Made by a program: the position numbers and the translations under genes. A stretch of 64,000 nt of DNA, taken from assembly GCF_009208735.1 (NCBI RefSeq), contig NZ_WFLJ01000001.1, positions 496,001 to 560,000 on the forward strand. Direction: 5' to 3'. Below, one piece after another: positions 63,109 to 64,000 of this stretch (position 1 is its first letter; the number at the start of each line of letters is the position of its first letter). The notes beneath the pieces were generated by a model. The model did no database searches, was not told the origin of the DNA, and saw only the letters and a program-made list of their open reading frames with translations. The stretch is from Janthinobacterium rivuli. Lineage in GTDB: Bacteria; Pseudomonadota; Gammaproteobacteria; Burkholderiales; Burkholderiaceae_D.

Positions 63109-64000
63109 TTACCGCGCCAGCACCTTGCGGATCGTTTCAGCCAGCTCGGCCGCCACGAATTTCGCCACATACCCATCGGCGCCCACGCCCTTGACGTGGT
63201 CTTCGTTGGTCGAGCCCGTCAACGACGAGTGGATCACCACGGGGATGTTGGCGAAGCGGCCATCGTTCTTGATGTTGCGCGTCAGGGTAAAGCCATCCAT
63301 TTCCGGCATTTCCAGGTCGGTCAGCACCAGCGCGACCTTGTCTCTTGCCGTCTTGCCTTCGGTGGCCGCCTGGGCCGAGATCGCCTGCAGGCGTTCCCAC
63401 GCCTCCTTGCCCGTCTTGGTCATGATGAAAGGCACGCCCATCGCTTCGAGGCCCTTTTCGATCAGCGAGCGGGCCAGCGAGGAATCGTCGGCCGCCAGGA
63501 TCACGGCGCCGGCCGGCAAGCGCACTTGCGGGCCGATGCTGTTCTGGTCCACGTCGGGGTCGCCCGACGGCAGCACGTTGCGCAGGATTTGCTCCACGTC
63601 CAGCACTTGCGCCAGGCGCGTCTTGTCCGTATCGCCATCGAGGCGGGCGATGCTGGTGACGAGGCCGCCACCGACGCTCGATTCGGCCGACAACACCTGG
63701 TTCCATTCGAGGCGCACGATTTCATCGACCTCTTCCACGGCAAACGCCTGTGTCGAACGGGCAAATTCGGTCACCATCAGGATCTTCAAGCCATTGCTCT
63801 TGCAGCCGACCGCCATCGGCAAGTCGATCACGGGCACGATCTGGCCACGGATATTGACCACGCCCAGCATGTGCGGGTGCGAACCGGCCACCGCCGTGAT
63901 GGCGGGCATTTCCATGATTTCACGGACTTTGAACACATTGATGCCGAACAGTTCGCGGCTGGTCGAGTGATCACTGGTGCCCAGCTTGAACAGGAACAGT
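63109..64000 (-). CDS. cheV: chemotaxis coupling protein CheV, C-terminal part
   Basis: 297 codons are visible; the N-terminus lies beyond the right edge. A CheW-like domain (GINVFKVREIMEMPAITAVA, then MLGVVNIRGQIVPVIDLPMA) is followed by a receiver domain with LAADDSSLAR, the phospho-acceptor Asp in LVLTDLEMPEMDGF and Lys in GYVAKFVAAE. CheV couples chemoreceptors to CheA and its receiver tunes adaptation. It converges on the pgi operon. Confidence 0.93.
   Translation of the reverse strand, partial: LFLFKLGTSDHSTSRELFGINVFKVREIMEMPAITAVAGSHPHMLGVVNIRGQIVPVIDLPMAVGCKSNGLKILMVTEFARSTQAFAVEEVDEIVRLEWNQVLSAESSVGGGLVTSIARLDGDTDKTRLAQVLDVEQILRNVLPSGDPDVDQNSIGPQVRLPAGAVILAADDSSLARSLIEKGLEAMGVPFIMTKTGKEAWERLQAISAQAATEGKTARDKVALVLTDLEMPEMDGFTLTRNIKNDGRFANIPVVIHSSLTGSTNEDHVKGVGADGYVAKFVAAELAETIRKVLAR

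Overview
The window is a GC-rich, densely packed stretch of chromosome with short intergenic gaps. Gene content and protein style (ImuA/ImuB/DnaE2, OsmC-YcaO fusion, ArgA of the kinase-GNAT type, a betaproteobacterial tad locus, edd-eda/pgi) point to a betaproteobacterium of the Oxalobacteraceae, most likely near Janthinobacterium, Duganella or Massilia. This placement is inference from gene style, not from a marker gene. I see no rRNA, tRNA, CRISPR array, prophage or insertion sequence. The window looks like core chromosome with a few accessory blocks.

Layout. 1-21 kb: a partial GNAT, the SOS polymerase gene dnaE2, a PhzF-like gene, a TonB-dependent receptor, a small GNAT, a histidine phosphatase, an OsmC-YcaO protein, a DsbA-like isomerase, a CoaD-HD fusion, a degP-like protease with a downstream two-component pair, a small heat-shock protein with a sigma-32-type promoter, an alpha/beta hydrolase, a glutathione S-transferase, and imuA-imuB. 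The SOS mutasome is split: imuAB and dnaE2 lie about 15.5 kb apart and each has its own LexA box. 21-28 kb: a Na+/H+ antiporter-like protein, an unusual glycosyltransferase-GNAT fusion next to an MFS exporter, a PHB-depolymerase-like esterase preceded by a possible coupled leader ORF, and a PRC-barrel protein. 28-37 kb: housekeeping genes hrpA, argA, kdsA, yggX and rpiA with a small membrane protein. 37-41.5 kb: a cheY-cheC-diguanylate cyclase operon and a NarX/LuxR-type two-component pair.

41.7-57 kb is a complete tad (Flp pilus) locus read in one direction: a Flp-like peptide lacking the processing residues, two Flp pilins, a PAP2-type membrane enzyme, a TadV-like peptidase, an ICMT-like membrane methyltransferase, a winged-helix AAA ATPase, CpaB, the CpaC secretin, a small lipoprotein, TadG-, TadE- and TadF-like pseudopilins, TadZ, TadA, TadB, TadC, and a TPR lipoprotein ending in a LytR_C-like domain. 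Several genes overlap by 4 bases. The PAP2, ICMT and AAA genes are not part of the minimal Tad machine and are the most interesting part of the window.

57-64 kb: a small HExxH protein, then the Entner-Doudoroff genes edd-eda divergent from pgi and an SMP-30-type lactonase. Matching HexR-like operators lie before edd and pgi, so the divergon is probably controlled by KDPG. The window ends inside a CheV gene. Three palindromic REP-like elements sit between genes.
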